Part shown: positions 1-8,014 of the stretch, in pieces
Numbering within the stretch: position 1 is the stretch's first letter
Layout: each line of letters begins with the position of its first letter
Assembly: GCA_030637665.1 (NCBI GenBank)
Contig: DAOWGA010000224.1
Location: 1-9,131, forward strand
Reading direction: 5' to 3'
Origin: Lysobacterales bacterium
GTDB lineage: Bacteria; Pseudomonadota; Gammaproteobacteria; Xanthomonadales; SZUA-36
Length of the DNA: 9,131 bases
Program-made: the position numbers and the translations under genes
Notes under the pieces: generated by a model
What the model saw: the letters and a program-made list of their open reading frames with translations, nothing else
Database searches by the model: none
Told to the model about the DNA's origin: nothing

Positions 1-234
1 GGCATCGACCAATTGGGAGACCAGTTCATTTAACTGGTCCTGTTCATCCTGGTACCTTTTCGACATCTCCTGGTACTCCGTGACCGGGTTAAATTCGGGG
101 CCAGCTATGCCCGGTAACGGGATGATGGTGTGCAATACGTAAACCTCAGCGTCGGTGGCTGAAGCTACCCTGTGGACGGCTTCAATCACGTAGCCGGAAG
201 CCTTGGAAAGGTCAACGGCAGCGAGCAGTTTCAT
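1..234 (-). CDS. Universal stress protein (UspA family), N-terminal part
   Basis: This is the 5' part of a gene cut off by the left window edge; 78 residues are visible from the chosen start. It begins MKLLAAVDLSKAS, then has an amphipathic helix (IEAVHRVASAT) and a second strand (AEVYVLHTI). This matches the Rossmann-like start of UspA proteins: strand 1 ending in Asp, helix 1, strand 2. A charged stretch rich in Gln, Glu and Asp follows, as in the usual linker and helix 2. The GxxGxG(S/T) ATP-binding motif would lie in the missing C-terminal half, so nucleotide binding cannot be judged. Two ATG codons stand in tandem (237-235 and 234-232). I chose the second because it lies six bases from the GGGAGG Shine-Dalgarno; the first is only three bases away. 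The gene is on the same strand as nuo but 276 bp downstream, so it is probably a separate unit. These proteins are soluble and linked to stress or energy limitation; a precise role cannot be assigned. Confidence 0.82.
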   Translation of the reverse strand, partial: MKLLAAVDLSKASGYVIEAVHRVASATDAEVYVLHTIIPLPGIAGPEFNPVTEYQEMSKRYQDEQDQLNELVSQLVDA

Positions 235-240
235 CATATA

Positions 241-246
241 CCTCCC
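241..246 (-). promoter_or_regulatory. Shine-Dalgarno of the usp gene
   Basis: The minus strand reads GGGAGG, then TAT, then ATGATG. The spacing is three bases to the first ATG and six to the second. This favours initiation at the second ATG (234) for the stress-protein gene, although use of both is possible. Confidence 0.7.
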
Positions 247-304
247 GCCAATAAGGCTGTTCCCAGAGACTATGCCGAGGCCGTTTCTATCAATTTACTT
301 AATC

Positions 305-334
305 TTACTACTTCGTGGCGCTCTGCCTGGTCAA
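305..334 (-). promoter_or_regulatory. Candidate sigma70-type promoter for usp
   Basis: On the minus strand TTGACC (334-329) matches five of six bases of the -35 consensus. An 18-base spacer leads to TAGTAA (310-305), which matches only three of six -10 bases; TAAGAT slightly downstream is a better hexamer but lies too far away. The implied transcript would start around 298 and have a leader of about 60 bases before the usp start. This is the best promoter-like signal in the gap, but the -10 is poor. Confidence 0.25.
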
Positions 335-450
335 AATCTGACTAGTACTTGATCCATGTCTGCTTGCCATACATCGAAGTATGTTAGGGATTTTAGTTAC
401 AAGGGAATTCCGTCCTTGGAGCTTCCGGAATCTGAACGGAGGACACTGCT

Positions 451-489
451 ATGTCACCAAATGTCGCTCGAGAACTTGTTTCAAAATAA
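451..489 (+). CDS. Possible 12-codon small ORF in the nuoN-usp gap
   Basis: A plus-strand ORF of 12 codons (MSPNVARELVSK, stop TAA) is preceded by GGAGG at 438-442, eight bases before the ATG, an ideal ribosome-binding arrangement. It lies opposite the nuo and usp genes and converges on the nuoN 3' end. No plus-strand promoter is evident upstream and the peptide matches nothing I recognise. A GGAGG plus ATG by chance in a gap of this size is quite possible, so this is recorded as a weak candidate only. Confidence 0.12.
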   Translation: MSPNVARELVSK

Positions 490-504
490 CGCTATTTAAT
501 ATCT

Positions 505-519
505 GCCTGATGGTCAGGC
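505..519 (-). terminator. Hairpin spanning the nuoN stop codon (possible terminator or 3'-end structure)
   Basis: The minus strand reads GCCTGA-CCA-TCAGGC, a perfect six-base-pair stem with a three-base loop. The TGA stop codon of nuoN (516-514) lies at the top of its 5' arm. The sequence after it (AGATATTAAATAG) is AT-rich but not a run of T, so it is not a standard Rho-independent terminator. It could be a weak terminator or a 3'-end stabilising structure, or it could be chance. Confidence 0.3.
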
Positions 520-1959
520 TCCGAAAGACGACATGCAAACGGCAATCAGGGAGCTGGAGAAAATGCCCAGGCCCAGGATCATGACACCGTTCAGTGAAAT
601 GGCTGCGCGGAAGTCCACCGGAGCTTCGATTGGCGATTCCGTTACCGGCTCGTCGAAATACATCAGTTTGACTACACGCAAGTAGTAAAAGGCGCCCACC
701 ACTGAGAATATGACCGCCATAATAGCCAGCCAAACAAGACCTGCATCAAGGGCAGCCTTGATGACCAGCCACTTGGCAAAAAAGCCGACAAATACCGGCA
801 CGCCCGCCATCGAGAACATGACCATGGCCATGATGGCTGCATACCAGCTGTTACGCTGGTTCAGCCCCTTGAAATCATCCAGCTGTTCTGCTTCAACACC
901 ACGGGCGGACAGCAGGATGACCATTCCGAAACCCGCGGCGGACATCACTGAATAAACAATTACGTAATACATGCCCGCGCCAAATCCCGAAGCGGTTCCC
1001 GGCAACAGACCCATCAGGACGAAGCCCATGTGGGAGATGGTTGAATAGGCCAGCATGCGCTTGATATTGGTCTGGGCGATGGCGGCCAGGTTACCGAGAA
1101 CGATTGAGAGTATCGCAAGCAGGGACAGCATCTGCTGCCAGTCAGCGTGCAATTCACCGAGACCCGTGTGCAAAAGACGGAAAGCCATGGCAAAGGCTGC
1201 CATTTTCGGTACCGAGGAAATGAACAGTGTCACCGCAACCGGTGCGCCATGATAGACGTCCGGAATCCACATGTGGAATGGAACCACACCCAGTTTGAAA
1301 GCAAGGCCGACGACCAGAAATACCATACCAAAGACCAGCAACAGGTCGTCACCTCCCCGTGTGCTGATGGCGTCAGCAATTTGGATCAGGTCCATGCTGC
1401 CGGTCGCACCATAAATCATCGACATGCCGTAAAGCAGCATGCCTGATGCCATCGAACCCAGCACAAAATACTTCATCGCCGCTTCGGAACCCCGTTTCGA
1501 TTCCCGGTCGAAGGCGACCAGCGCATAGGAGGAAAGTGAAATCAGTTCGAGGCCAAGATAGATCGTGACCAGGTTGTTGGCGGAAATCAGCAGCATGACG
1601 CCCAGCAGGGCGAATAGGGACAATGTATAGAAGTCAGCCCTGAACATCCTGAACTGCCTCAGGTAGAACTTGGAGTAGATGTACACAATACCCAGGACAA
1701 ATAAGCTGAACAGCTTGAGAACATCACCCATCGGGTCCCTGATGAAGCTGCCGTTGAAAGCCGTCGCCGACCTCAGACCTTCGCTCAGATAGTCAGCGCG
1801 CAAGGTTATGATGGCAGCAAAAATCAGTGTGATCATGGCCAGCATGTGAATGATTCCACGCCGTTCTTCGCGCAGGAACAGGTCCACGATCAGGATGACG
1901 CAGGCCATGGTCAGTACCCAGAGCTCCGGAGCAGCCAGCAACATGTTCGTTGTATTCAT
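514..1959 (-). CDS. nuoN: NADH-quinone oxidoreductase subunit N
   Basis: This is the antiporter-like membrane subunit of complex I that lies between NuoM and the NuoA/J/K module and takes part in proton translocation. It is 481 residues long, close to the 485 of E. coli. It is hydrophobic throughout, with the number of membrane segments expected of this Mrp-antiporter-like family. Key pumping residues can be read: E138 in GLELISLSSYALVA, K222 in FKLGVVPFHMWIPDVYHGAP, K252 in VPKMA, and K396 in FFAKW. The conserved block AYSTISHMGF lies at 304-313. The ATG follows GAGGGG at a distance of nine bases, and this Shine-Dalgarno starts in the TGA stop of nuoM, 13 bases upstream, which suggests coupled translation. 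It is the last gene of the nuo cluster, and its stop codon sits in a hairpin. Nothing is truncated or missing. Confidence 0.97.
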   Translation of the reverse strand: MNTTNMLLAAPELWVLTMACVILIVDLFLREERRGIIHMLAMITLIFAAIITLRADYLSEGLRSATAFNGSFIRDPMGDVLKLFSLFVLGIVYIYSKFYLRQFRMFRADFYTLSLFALLGVMLLISANNLVTIYLGLELISLSSYALVAFDRESKRGSEAAMKYFVLGSMASGMLLYGMSMIYGATGSMDLIQIADAISTRGGDDLLLVFGMVFLVVGLAFKLGVVPFHMWIPDVYHGAPVAVTLFISSVPKMAAFAMAFRLLHTGLGELHADWQQMLSLLAILSIVLGNLAAIAQTNIKRMLAYSTISHMGFVLMGLLPGTASGFGAGMYYVIVYSVMSAAGFGMVILLSARGVEAEQLDDFKGLNQRNSWYAAIMAMVMFSMAGVPVFVGFFAKWLVIKAALDAGLVWLAIMAVIFSVVGAFYYLRVVKLMYFDEPVTESPIEAPVDFRAAISLNGVMILGLGIFSSSLIAVCMSSFGA

Positions 1960-1972
1960 TTCAGCATGCCCC

Positions 1973-3502
1973 TCAGATTCCTGCCACAGTGAATTTGGGC
2001 TGTTGGATGTGCTGCAGCAGTTGGTCTACTGATGCGTGCATCAGCTCAACCAGGGGTTGAGGCCACAATCCAACCAGTAACACGGCCACCGCTATTGTGC
2101 CCAGGACAAATGCTTCCCTGGCGTTGATATCCTTCAGGTTGGCGACTTCCTGATTGGTCACTTCCCCGAAAATCACCCGTTTCACCAGCCACAGGCTGTA
2201 GGCGGCGCCCAGTATCAGAGTCAGGGCAGCCAGGAAGGCGTACCAGAAATTGGCCTGGAATGCAGCCAGGATCACCATGAATTCACCCACGAACCCGCTG
2301 GTTCCGGGCAGACCGGAATTGGCCATGAAAAACAACACAGCGAAACTGGCGAACCAGGGCATGGTGTTGGCTACGCCACCGTAATCCGCGATCATCCTGC
2401 TATGCAGACGGTCGTACAGCACACCGACACAGAGGAAGAGTGCGCCTGAAACGAAGCCGTGCGAAATCATTTGCACCATGGCCCCTTCAACACCCAGTGC
2501 AGCACCCCTCCCGCCTTCGCTGTTCTGGAAAATCGCAAATGCCAGGAACAGGCCGAGCGTCACGAAACCCATATGGGAAATGGATGAATAGGCGATCAGC
2601 TTTTTCATGTCCTTCTGGACCAGTGCGACAAAGCCGATATAAACGACTGCGATCAGTGACAGGGTGATGATCAGCCAGTCGAGTGCGGCAGAAGCATCCG
2701 GCGTAATGGGCAGGCTGAACCGGATAAAACCATAACCGCCGATTTTCAGCATGATGGCCGCCAGGACGACCGAACCACCGGTGGGTGCCTCGACGTGAGC
2801 ATCCGGCAACCAGGTGTGTACCGGCCACATGGGAATTTTCACCGAAAAGGCCGCCAGGAAGCCGAGGAATAACCACTTCTGTACCTCCAGCGTGAGCGGG
2901 AACTGATGCCATTCCAGTATCGACCAGGTTCCTGACTGAATGTACAGGTAAATGAGACCGATCAGCATGAATACCGAACCGAGGAAAGTGTATAAAAAGA
3001 ACTTGATGGTTGCGTAGACCCGCCGCGGGCCGCCCCACATGCCGATTGCCAGGAACATCGGGATCAGCATGGCCTCGAAGAAAACGTAAAACAGCATGGC
3101 GTCCAGAGCACAGAACACGCCCACCATCAGGCCTTCCATGATCAGGAAGGCGGCCATGTACTGGTGCACATTGTCCTGAATGACTTCCCAGCCGGCAATC
3201 ACGACCAACACACCGAAAAAGGTGGTGAGCAGGATCAGCGGAACCGAGAAACCATCGACACCGAGGCGGTAAAAAATATCGAAGGTCGCAACCCATGGCT
3301 CAAGCTCAGTAAACTGCATCGCAGCCGTGGTCGTGTCAAAGGAAGTGAACAGGGAAATACTGAACACGAATGTCAGTATGGAAATGACCAGTGCCAGCAA
3401 TCGCGCCAGCGACGCGCGCTGCGCTCCGGCTGCAATTACGGTGATGCCGCCCAGGATGGGAAGCCAGATCAGAATGCTCAGGATGGGCCAGTTTGATGCC
3501 AT
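1973..3502 (-). CDS. nuoM: NADH-quinone oxidoreductase subunit M
   Basis: This is the middle antiporter-like subunit of the complex I membrane arm, between NuoL and NuoN. Its 509 residues equal the E. coli length. Read from the translation, the proton-channel residues are E143 in FYVFFEAMLIPM, K222 in SVKIPMWPVHTWLPDAHVEA, K253 in MLKIGGYGF, and E407 in GFVGEF. The terminal glutamate, rather than lysine, distinguishes NuoM from NuoL and NuoN. The block AYSSISHMGFVTLG lies at 304-317. The start ATG lies 16 bases after the nuoL stop, with GAGGGG about 11 bases upstream, a slightly long spacing. An alternative frame in the same region gives a 269-codon open stretch, but it is a shadow without family features. 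The C-terminus is a short soluble tail (QQPKFTVAGI). Confidence 0.97.
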   Translation of the reverse strand: MASNWPILSILIWLPILGGITVIAAGAQRASLARLLALVISILTFVFSISLFTSFDTTTAAMQFTELEPWVATFDIFYRLGVDGFSVPLILLTTFFGVLVVIAGWEVIQDNVHQYMAAFLIMEGLMVGVFCALDAMLFYVFFEAMLIPMFLAIGMWGGPRRVYATIKFFLYTFLGSVFMLIGLIYLYIQSGTWSILEWHQFPLTLEVQKWLFLGFLAAFSVKIPMWPVHTWLPDAHVEAPTGGSVVLAAIMLKIGGYGFIRFSLPITPDASAALDWLIITLSLIAVVYIGFVALVQKDMKKLIAYSSISHMGFVTLGLFLAFAIFQNSEGGRGAALGVEGAMVQMISHGFVSGALFLCVGVLYDRLHSRMIADYGGVANTMPWFASFAVLFFMANSGLPGTSGFVGEFMVILAAFQANFWYAFLAALTLILGAAYSLWLVKRVIFGEVTNQEVANLKDINAREAFVLGTIAVAVLLVGLWPQPLVELMHASVDQLLQHIQQPKFTVAGI

Positions 3503-3518
3503 TATTCTTTTTGCCCCT

Positions 3519-5513
3519 CTACTTCAACATTACCCAGATTGCGAGGATGCCGATCAGTCCAACGATCATCGCAAAGGCGTAATGGAACAGGAATCCGCTC
3601 TGCCAGACCCTGACTTTTTGTGCAATATTGTCCACCAGGCGAGCTGAGCCGTTTACCATCCAGCCATCAATGACACCGGCATCCGCCTTTTTCCAAAGGA
3701 CGTTGCCCATACTGACAATCCTGCTGACAAAAATCCTCTGGTACAGCTCGTCAATGTAATATTTATTTTCCAGCAAGCGGTGCAGGCCAGGCATTTTCTG
3801 TTGCAATAAATCCGCAATTGCCGGCCGCAAGCGGTAGATGACCGTTGCCAGCACAAATCCGCCAATCATCAGCCAGAATGGAGCGGTCTGAATCGCGTGC
3901 ATGGCCATTGCCTGGGCGCCATGGAAATGATGACCAACCGCCGCCACAACATCATTCTGCGGCAACACAGTGATCGAATCCGACAGCCATCCGCCGAACA
4001 GTACCGGACCAATGGTGAAATAGCCGATCACGATTGACGGAATAGCCAGCAGAATCAACGGTACCGTGACGACCAGCGGAGACTCGTGTGGCGCGTGTTG
4101 CACAATGCCATCCGGGGGATGCTCGCCCGCACCGACGTCAACCGTATAACGCGGCTGGCCATGAAAAGTCAGGTACAACAGCCTGAAACTATAGAACGAA
4201 GTAATCAGCACGCCCAGCAGGACGCCCCAGTAGGCTATATCGGCTCCAAAGCGGCTGGATTCCGCTACCGCCTCGATGATTGCATCTTTTGAATAGAAGC
4301 CGGACATGAAAGGGAAACCAATCAGCGCCAGGGTGCCAACCCAGGCTGTAATCCAGGTGGCCGGCATGTGGCGGCGGAGCCCGCCCATGTAGCGCATGTC
4401 CTGCTGGTGATGCAGGGCGATAATCACCGAGCCGGCGGCCAGGAATAACAAGGCCTTGAAGAAAGCGTGCGTCATCAGGTGGAAGATGGCGGCTGAATAG
4501 GCGGAAACACCGAGCGCGACAGTCATGTAGCCCAGCTGGGACAGCGTCGAATAAGCAATCACGCGTTTGATGTCATTTTGCACGATACCGACCAGGCCCA
4601 TGGTCACGGCGGTCACCAGGCCAATCAGCATCACGAAGCTCAGGGCGGCGTCACTCAACTCGAATAGCGGTGACATCCGGGCTACCATGAAGATACCGGC
4701 AGTAACCATGGTCGCGGCATGGATCAGGGCTGAGATCGGCGTGGGGCCTTCCATGGAATCGGGCAGCCACACATGCAGAGGCGCCTGGGCCGACTTACCC
4801 ATCGCACCAATGAACAGGCAAATACAAATCACCGTGATCCACTGCCATTCCATGCCCGGTATGATCGAAACGGTCTTGCCTGCAATTTCAGGACTTTGAG
4901 CAAACACGGTAGCGTAGTCCAGGGAGCCGAAGCAATACAGCACGGCCGCGATACCCAGCAGAAATCCAAAGTCCCCCACCCGGTTGACCAGGAATGCTTT
5001 CAGACCCGCGACAATGGCCGACTCCCGCTTGAACCAGAAGCCGATCAGCAGGTATGAAACCAGACCCACAGCTTCCCAGCCAAAAAACAGCTGCAGGAAA
5101 TTATTGGCCATCACCAGCATCAACATGGAGAAGGTAAACAGCGCGATATAGCTGAAAAAGCGCTGGTAGCCCGGATCGTGCGCCATGTAACCAATGGTGT
5201 AGATATGCACCATCAGGGATACAAAAGACACCACGGTCATCATCAGCACTGACAGGTGATCGATCAGGAACCCGATCTCGAAGCGAATCCCGTCAGATAC
5301 CATCCAGGTGTACACGCTGATATTCTGAATGCCCAACCCTTCGTACATCTGCTGGTAAAGCACCCAGGCAGAAAGGAAAAACGATGCCGCAACGCCCAGG
5401 ATGGCGAACCAGTGTGAGCCGGCGCGGCCCACCTGTTTTCTCAGAAGTCCGGCGATAACTGCTGCTGCCAGTGGCAGCATGGGGATCAACAGCAATATGG
5501 TTTTCAGAGACAT
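3519..5513 (-). CDS. nuoL: NADH-quinone oxidoreductase subunit L
   Basis: This is the distal antiporter-like subunit of complex I, which also carries the long lateral helix running along NuoM and NuoN. It has 664 residues, about 50 more than the E. coli protein. The extra length appears to lie in the loop and helix region of the C-terminal third (about 450-580), and longer NuoL proteins are common in other proteobacteria. Visible residues: E147 in FFGWEAVG, D181 in VNRVGDFGF, K240 in GKSAQAPLHVWLPDSMEGPT, H265, H349 and K353 in THAFFKALLFLAAG, and K409 in FYSKD. The C-terminal NKYYIDELYQRIFV (583-596) precedes the final membrane anchor and is typical of the family. The ATG follows the nuoK stop by one base, with AAGGG five bases upstream, so translation is probably coupled. 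The gene ends in TAG. Confidence 0.97.
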   Translation of the reverse strand: MSLKTILLLIPMLPLAAAVIAGLLRKQVGRAGSHWFAILGVAASFFLSAWVLYQQMYEGLGIQNISVYTWMVSDGIRFEIGFLIDHLSVLMMTVVSFVSLMVHIYTIGYMAHDPGYQRFFSYIALFTFSMLMLVMANNFLQLFFGWEAVGLVSYLLIGFWFKRESAIVAGLKAFLVNRVGDFGFLLGIAAVLYCFGSLDYATVFAQSPEIAGKTVSIIPGMEWQWITVICICLFIGAMGKSAQAPLHVWLPDSMEGPTPISALIHAATMVTAGIFMVARMSPLFELSDAALSFVMLIGLVTAVTMGLVGIVQNDIKRVIAYSTLSQLGYMTVALGVSAYSAAIFHLMTHAFFKALLFLAAGSVIIALHHQQDMRYMGGLRRHMPATWITAWVGTLALIGFPFMSGFYSKDAIIEAVAESSRFGADIAYWGVLLGVLITSFYSFRLLYLTFHGQPRYTVDVGAGEHPPDGIVQHAPHESPLVVTVPLILLAIPSIVIGYFTIGPVLFGGWLSDSITVLPQNDVVAAVGHHFHGAQAMAMHAIQTAPFWLMIGGFVLATVIYRLRPAIADLLQQKMPGLHRLLENKYYIDELYQRIFVSRIVSMGNVLWKKADAGVIDGWMVNGSARLVDNIAQKVRVWQSGFLFHYAFAMIVGLIGILAIWVMLK

Positions 5514-5514
5514 A

Positions 5515-5820
5515 TCAGCCCTTCAAATCGTCCAGTTCGCTCACGTTGATCGTCCCGCGGTTGCGGAACACAACGACCAGGATCGCGAGGCCAATGGCCG
5601 CTTCTGCAGCAGCCACGGTCAATATGAAAAATACGAATACCTGCCCGTCCAGGTTACCGAGGAACCGGGAGAAAGCGACAAAGTTCATATTCACCGCCAG
5701 CAACATCAGCTCAATGCACATCAAAATGATGATCACGTTCTTACGGTTGAGAAATATGCCGGCGACGCTGAGGCAGAAAAGGATTGCGCCCAGACTCAGG
5801 AAGTGCGCCAGTGTCAACAT
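5515..5820 (-). CDS. nuoK: NADH-quinone oxidoreductase subunit K
   Basis: This is a small membrane subunit (101 residues, three membrane helices) in the complex I membrane arm, related to MrpC-type antiporter subunits. The two buried glutamates of the proton path are present: E37 in [14 protein letters not shown] and E73 in [11 protein letters not shown], corresponding to E36 and E72 of E. coli. [11 protein letters not shown] (58-68) is the usual loop and third-helix start, and the end SELDDLKG is the usual cytoplasmic tail. The ATG has AGGAG nine bases upstream. The gene is separated from nuoJ by 34 bases, the widest gap inside the cluster, and from nuoL by a single base. Confidence 0.97.
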   Translation of the reverse strand: MLTLAHFLSLGAILFCLSVAGIFLNRKNVIIILMCIELMLLAVNMNFVAFSRFLGNLDGQVFVFFILTVAAAEAAIGLAILVVVFRNRGTINVSELDDLKG

Positions 5821-5854
5821 GATCCGATACTCCTGTCCATATCACCCTGCATGA

Positions 5855-6472
5855 CTATTGGCTCCCCTGCCTTGGTTCCGGGTCCATTTTCACCAGCCGG
5901 ACCCGCTCATCCCGCTGTACACGGACCTGCATGGATGGATTCTGGCGCTTCGAACCGGTTCGCTGCCTGTGCGTCAAAGCAATCGCGGCGATGATTGCCA
6001 CCAAAAGGATCACACCTGCCAGTTCGAAAGCCAGCAGGTAATTGGTGAATAACAACTCCCCCAGCGCCTTGGTGTTGCTGTAGGTATCGGGATGTGGTGG
6101 CGGCACGGGAAATGCGGTCTCATCGAACCGCCCCTTGCTCCAGACCACGACCATCAATTCGAGCGCCATCACGACGGCCACGGTAATACCGACCGGCAGA
6201 TAATTTATGAAGCCTTCCTGCATTGGCGCCAGGTTGATATCCAGCATCATGATCACGAACAGGAACAGCACCATCACGGCGCCGACGTAGACCAGGATCA
6301 GGATAATGGCCAGGAACTCGACCTCCAGCAGCATCCAGATGGCAGCTGAACTGAAGAAGGCCAGCACCAGGAACAGGGCTGCATTGACGGGATTACGCAC
6401 CGTGATCACCGCCACTGCGGCTGCCACCAGCACCAGTGAAAACATGTAAAAAACAATTTCAGTAATCGGCAT
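5855..6472 (-). CDS. nuoJ: NADH-quinone oxidoreductase subunit J
   Basis: This membrane subunit (205 residues, five predicted helices) sits next to NuoA, NuoH and NuoK and contributes to the hydrophilic axis that links quinone reduction to pumping. The conserved third helix VYVGAVMVLFLFVIMML (61-77), with its glycine, is clear, preceded by the EVEFLAIILIL segment. After the last helix a basic tail of about 35 residues follows (TGSKRQNPSM, then VRLVKM and a short acidic and glutamine end). E. coli NuoJ (184 residues) is shorter, but a tail ending near R-V/L-V-K-M is familiar from other proteobacteria, so I treat it as normal for the clade. The ATG lies 14 bases after the nuoI stop with GGAG nine bases upstream. 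The gene ends in TAG. Confidence 0.96.
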   Translation of the reverse strand: MPITEIVFYMFSLVLVAAAVAVITVRNPVNAALFLVLAFFSSAAIWMLLEVEFLAIILILVYVGAVMVLFLFVIMMLDINLAPMQEGFINYLPVGITVAVVMALELMVVVWSKGRFDETAFPVPPPHPDTYSNTKALGELLFTNYLLAFELAGVILLVAIIAAIALTHRQRTGSKRQNPSMQVRVQRDERVRLVKMDPEPRQGSQ

Positions 6473-6486
6473 CTGTTCTGCTCCGC

Positions 6487-6975
6487 TCAGCGATACGCTG
6501 CGTCCTGTCTGCGTTTTTCCGCAATGCTCTCCTCGTAACGATCTCCGATAGCGAGCAATTTTTCCTTGGTCATGATGTGTTCACCACGATTTTCAAAATG
6601 GTATTCGAGGATGCCTGTTTCGACGATCGAATCGACCGGACAGGATTCCTCGCAGAACCCGCAATAGATGCACTTGAACAAGTCAATGTCATAGCGGGTC
6701 GTGCGACGGGTACCATCCTCCCGTTGCGTTGAATCGATGGTAATGGCCAGAGCCGGGCAGACAGCCTCGCACAGCTTGCAGGCAATGCAGCGCTCTTCGC
6801 CATTCGGATAGCGCCTGAGTGCGTGCAAGCCGCGAAAACGATTGGACTTCGGCGTTTTTTCTTCCGGATAGTGAATAGTGAACTTGGGCCGGAAAAAGTA
6901 GCGCAGGGTAACGGCGAGGCCCTGGCCCAGTTCCAATAGCAGCAGACTCTTCAGGTATCTGGTAACGGCATTCAT
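6487..6975 (-). CDS. nuoI: NADH-quinone oxidoreductase subunit I (2x 4Fe-4S)
   Basis: This peripheral-arm subunit carries clusters N6a and N6b, which pass electrons towards the terminal cluster N2 next to the quinone site. It has 162 residues, shorter than E. coli NuoI (180) and like the compact form found in many other proteobacteria. Two ferredoxin motifs are intact: C63-x2-C66-x2-C69-x3-C73 with Pro74, and C102-x2-C105-x2-C108-x3-C112 with Pro113. The N-terminal 30 residues form the usual amphipathic helix leading to [17 protein letters not shown], the membrane-surface anchor. The C-terminal end is highly charged ([16 protein letters not shown]). The ATG is one base after the nuoH stop, and GAGGGG lies eight bases upstream inside the nuoH end, so translation is probably coupled. 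Confidence 0.97.
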   Translation of the reverse strand: MNAVTRYLKSLLLLELGQGLAVTLRYFFRPKFTIHYPEEKTPKSNRFRGLHALRRYPNGEERCIACKLCEAVCPALAITIDSTQREDGTRRTTRYDIDLFKCIYCGFCEESCPVDSIVETGILEYHFENRGEHIMTKEKLLAIGDRYEESIAEKRRQDAAYR

Positions 6976-6976
6976 C

Positions 6977-8014
6977 TCAGCTTCCCCTCACGACCAGACC
7001 AAATACGGAGAAACACGCAGCAACGAGCACCCAGACCATGGTGATCGGCACCAGCACTTTCCAACCCAGGCGCATGATCTGGTCATAGCGGTAGCGTGGA
7101 AAAGTCGCCCGCCACCATAAGAACAGGTACATGAAGAACACGGTCTTGGCCAGGAACCAGAAGATGCTGCCTTGCCCCAGTATGGTATCGCCAATAACGG
7201 GAATACCCTCGAACGGCGACAGCCAGCCGCCGGTAAACAGGATTGCCGTCAGAGCAGAGATCAGAATCATATTGGCGTATTCGGCGAGGAAGAATACGGC
7301 AAATGCCGCCCCCGCATACTCAACATGGAAACCGGCGACAATCTCAGACTCACCCTCGGCGACATCGAATGGCGCCCGGTTGGTCTCGGCCACGCCGGAT
7401 ATGACATAAATTACAAACAGGGGCAGAAGAGGAAACCAGAACCAGTCCAGCAATCCACCCTGTTGGGCCCGGACAATTTCCGACAGGTTCAGGCTGCCCG
7501 CCATGATCAGAACGCCAATCAATGCGAAGCCCATGGCAATTTCATAGGACACCATCTGCGCCGATGAGCGGAGAGCGCCGAGGAAAGCATACTTGGAATT
7601 TGATGCCCAGCCGGCAATGATCAAACCATAAACGCCCAAAGAGGACATCGCCAGTATGTAAAGGAGACCCGCGTCGATGTCCGCGATCACCATCCAGTCG
7701 TTGAATGGCACCACCACCCAGGCCGCAAAAGCCGGTGCCATTGAAAGAACCGGGGCCAGCACAAAAAGGAACTTGTTGGCATTCTCGGGCATCACAATTT
7801 CTTTCAGCAGCAGCTTGAACACATCCGCGAAAGGCTGGAACAGTCCCAGCGGCCCGATCCGGTTCGGCCCCCTGCGTACCTGCATATAACCGATGACCTT
7901 GCGTTCCATGTAGGTGTAATACGCCACGGCCAGGATCAGCGGCACGACCACTGCGATGATTTTCAACAGCAGGATGACCATGTAGATCAGATGATCCAAC
8001 CAGGTTTCAGGCAT
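6977..8014 (-). CDS. nuoH: NADH-quinone oxidoreductase subunit H
   Basis: This membrane subunit (345 residues; E. coli has 325) forms most of the quinone tunnel at the junction of the two arms and begins the proton path. The signature [20 protein letters not shown] begins at Y35 and continues into [16 protein letters not shown], which lines the tunnel. E158 in SYEIA and the acidic loop [16 protein letters not shown] (209-224, with E210, E220, E222 and E224) are the residues that connect quinone to the channel. Eight membrane segments are readable, and the end is [11 protein letters not shown]. The start ATG shares its first base with the TGA stop of nuoG (TGATG overlap). A strong GGAGG (8022-8026) stands seven bases upstream within nuoG, so the start is well supported and translation is coupled. 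Confidence 0.97.
   Translation of the reverse strand: MPETWLDHLIYMVILLLKIIAVVVPLILAVAYYTYMERKVIGYMQVRRGPNRIGPLGLFQPFADVFKLLLKEIVMPENANKFLFVLAPVLSMAPAFAAWVVVPFNDWMVIADIDAGLLYILAMSSLGVYGLIIAGWASNSKYAFLGALRSSAQMVSYEIAMGFALIGVLIMAGSLNLSEIVRAQQGGLLDWFWFPLLPLFVIYVISGVAETNRAPFDVAEGESEIVAGFHVEYAGAAFAVFFLAEYANMILISALTAILFTGGWLSPFEGIPVIGDTILGQGSIFWFLAKTVFFMYLFLWWRATFPRYRYDQIMRLGWKVLVPITMVWVLVAACFSVFGLVVRGS

Larger units (their letters stand above)
238..513. other. Intergenic region between nuoN and usp
   Basis: This 276-bp gap is visibly more AT-rich than the flanking genes. It carries no convincing gene, tRNA or repeat. It must hold the 3' end of the nuo transcript and probably the promoter of usp. 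Visible elements are a weak TTGACC-type promoter (305-334), an inverted repeat ATTCCG/CGGAAT (407-412 with 426-431, 13-base loop), a CATAC/GTATG inverted repeat (368-372 with 379-383), and an AAATA/TATTT inverted repeat (484-488 with 493-497). None is followed by a clear T-tract on the minus strand, so no classical intrinsic terminator can be named. Confidence 0.7.

Noticed and set aside
349..360. TTGATCCATGTC resembling half of an FNR box
   Set aside because: Only one half-site matches; the second half does not read ATCAA at the required spacing.
2765..2780. CCACCGGTGG palindrome in nuoM
   Set aside because: It falls in the conserved APTGGS coding stretch and is explained by codon choice; nothing else suggests a binding site.
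2487..3296. 269-codon minus-strand open frame inside nuoM
   Set aside because: It is an alternative frame of nuoM, rich in Arg, His, Gly and Pro, with no family motif; the nuoM frame carries all the expected conserved residues.
5821..5854. 34-base nuoJ-nuoK gap as a possible internal promoter or processing site
   Set aside because: It holds a normal AGGAG Shine-Dalgarno for nuoK and no -35/-10 pair or hairpin that I can see.
5401..5994. 197-codon plus-strand open frame crossing the ends of nuoL, all of nuoK and part of nuoJ
   Set aside because: It is antisense to three strongly supported conserved genes, has no recognisable domain, and its composition is that of a reverse-complement shadow of GC-rich membrane-protein genes.
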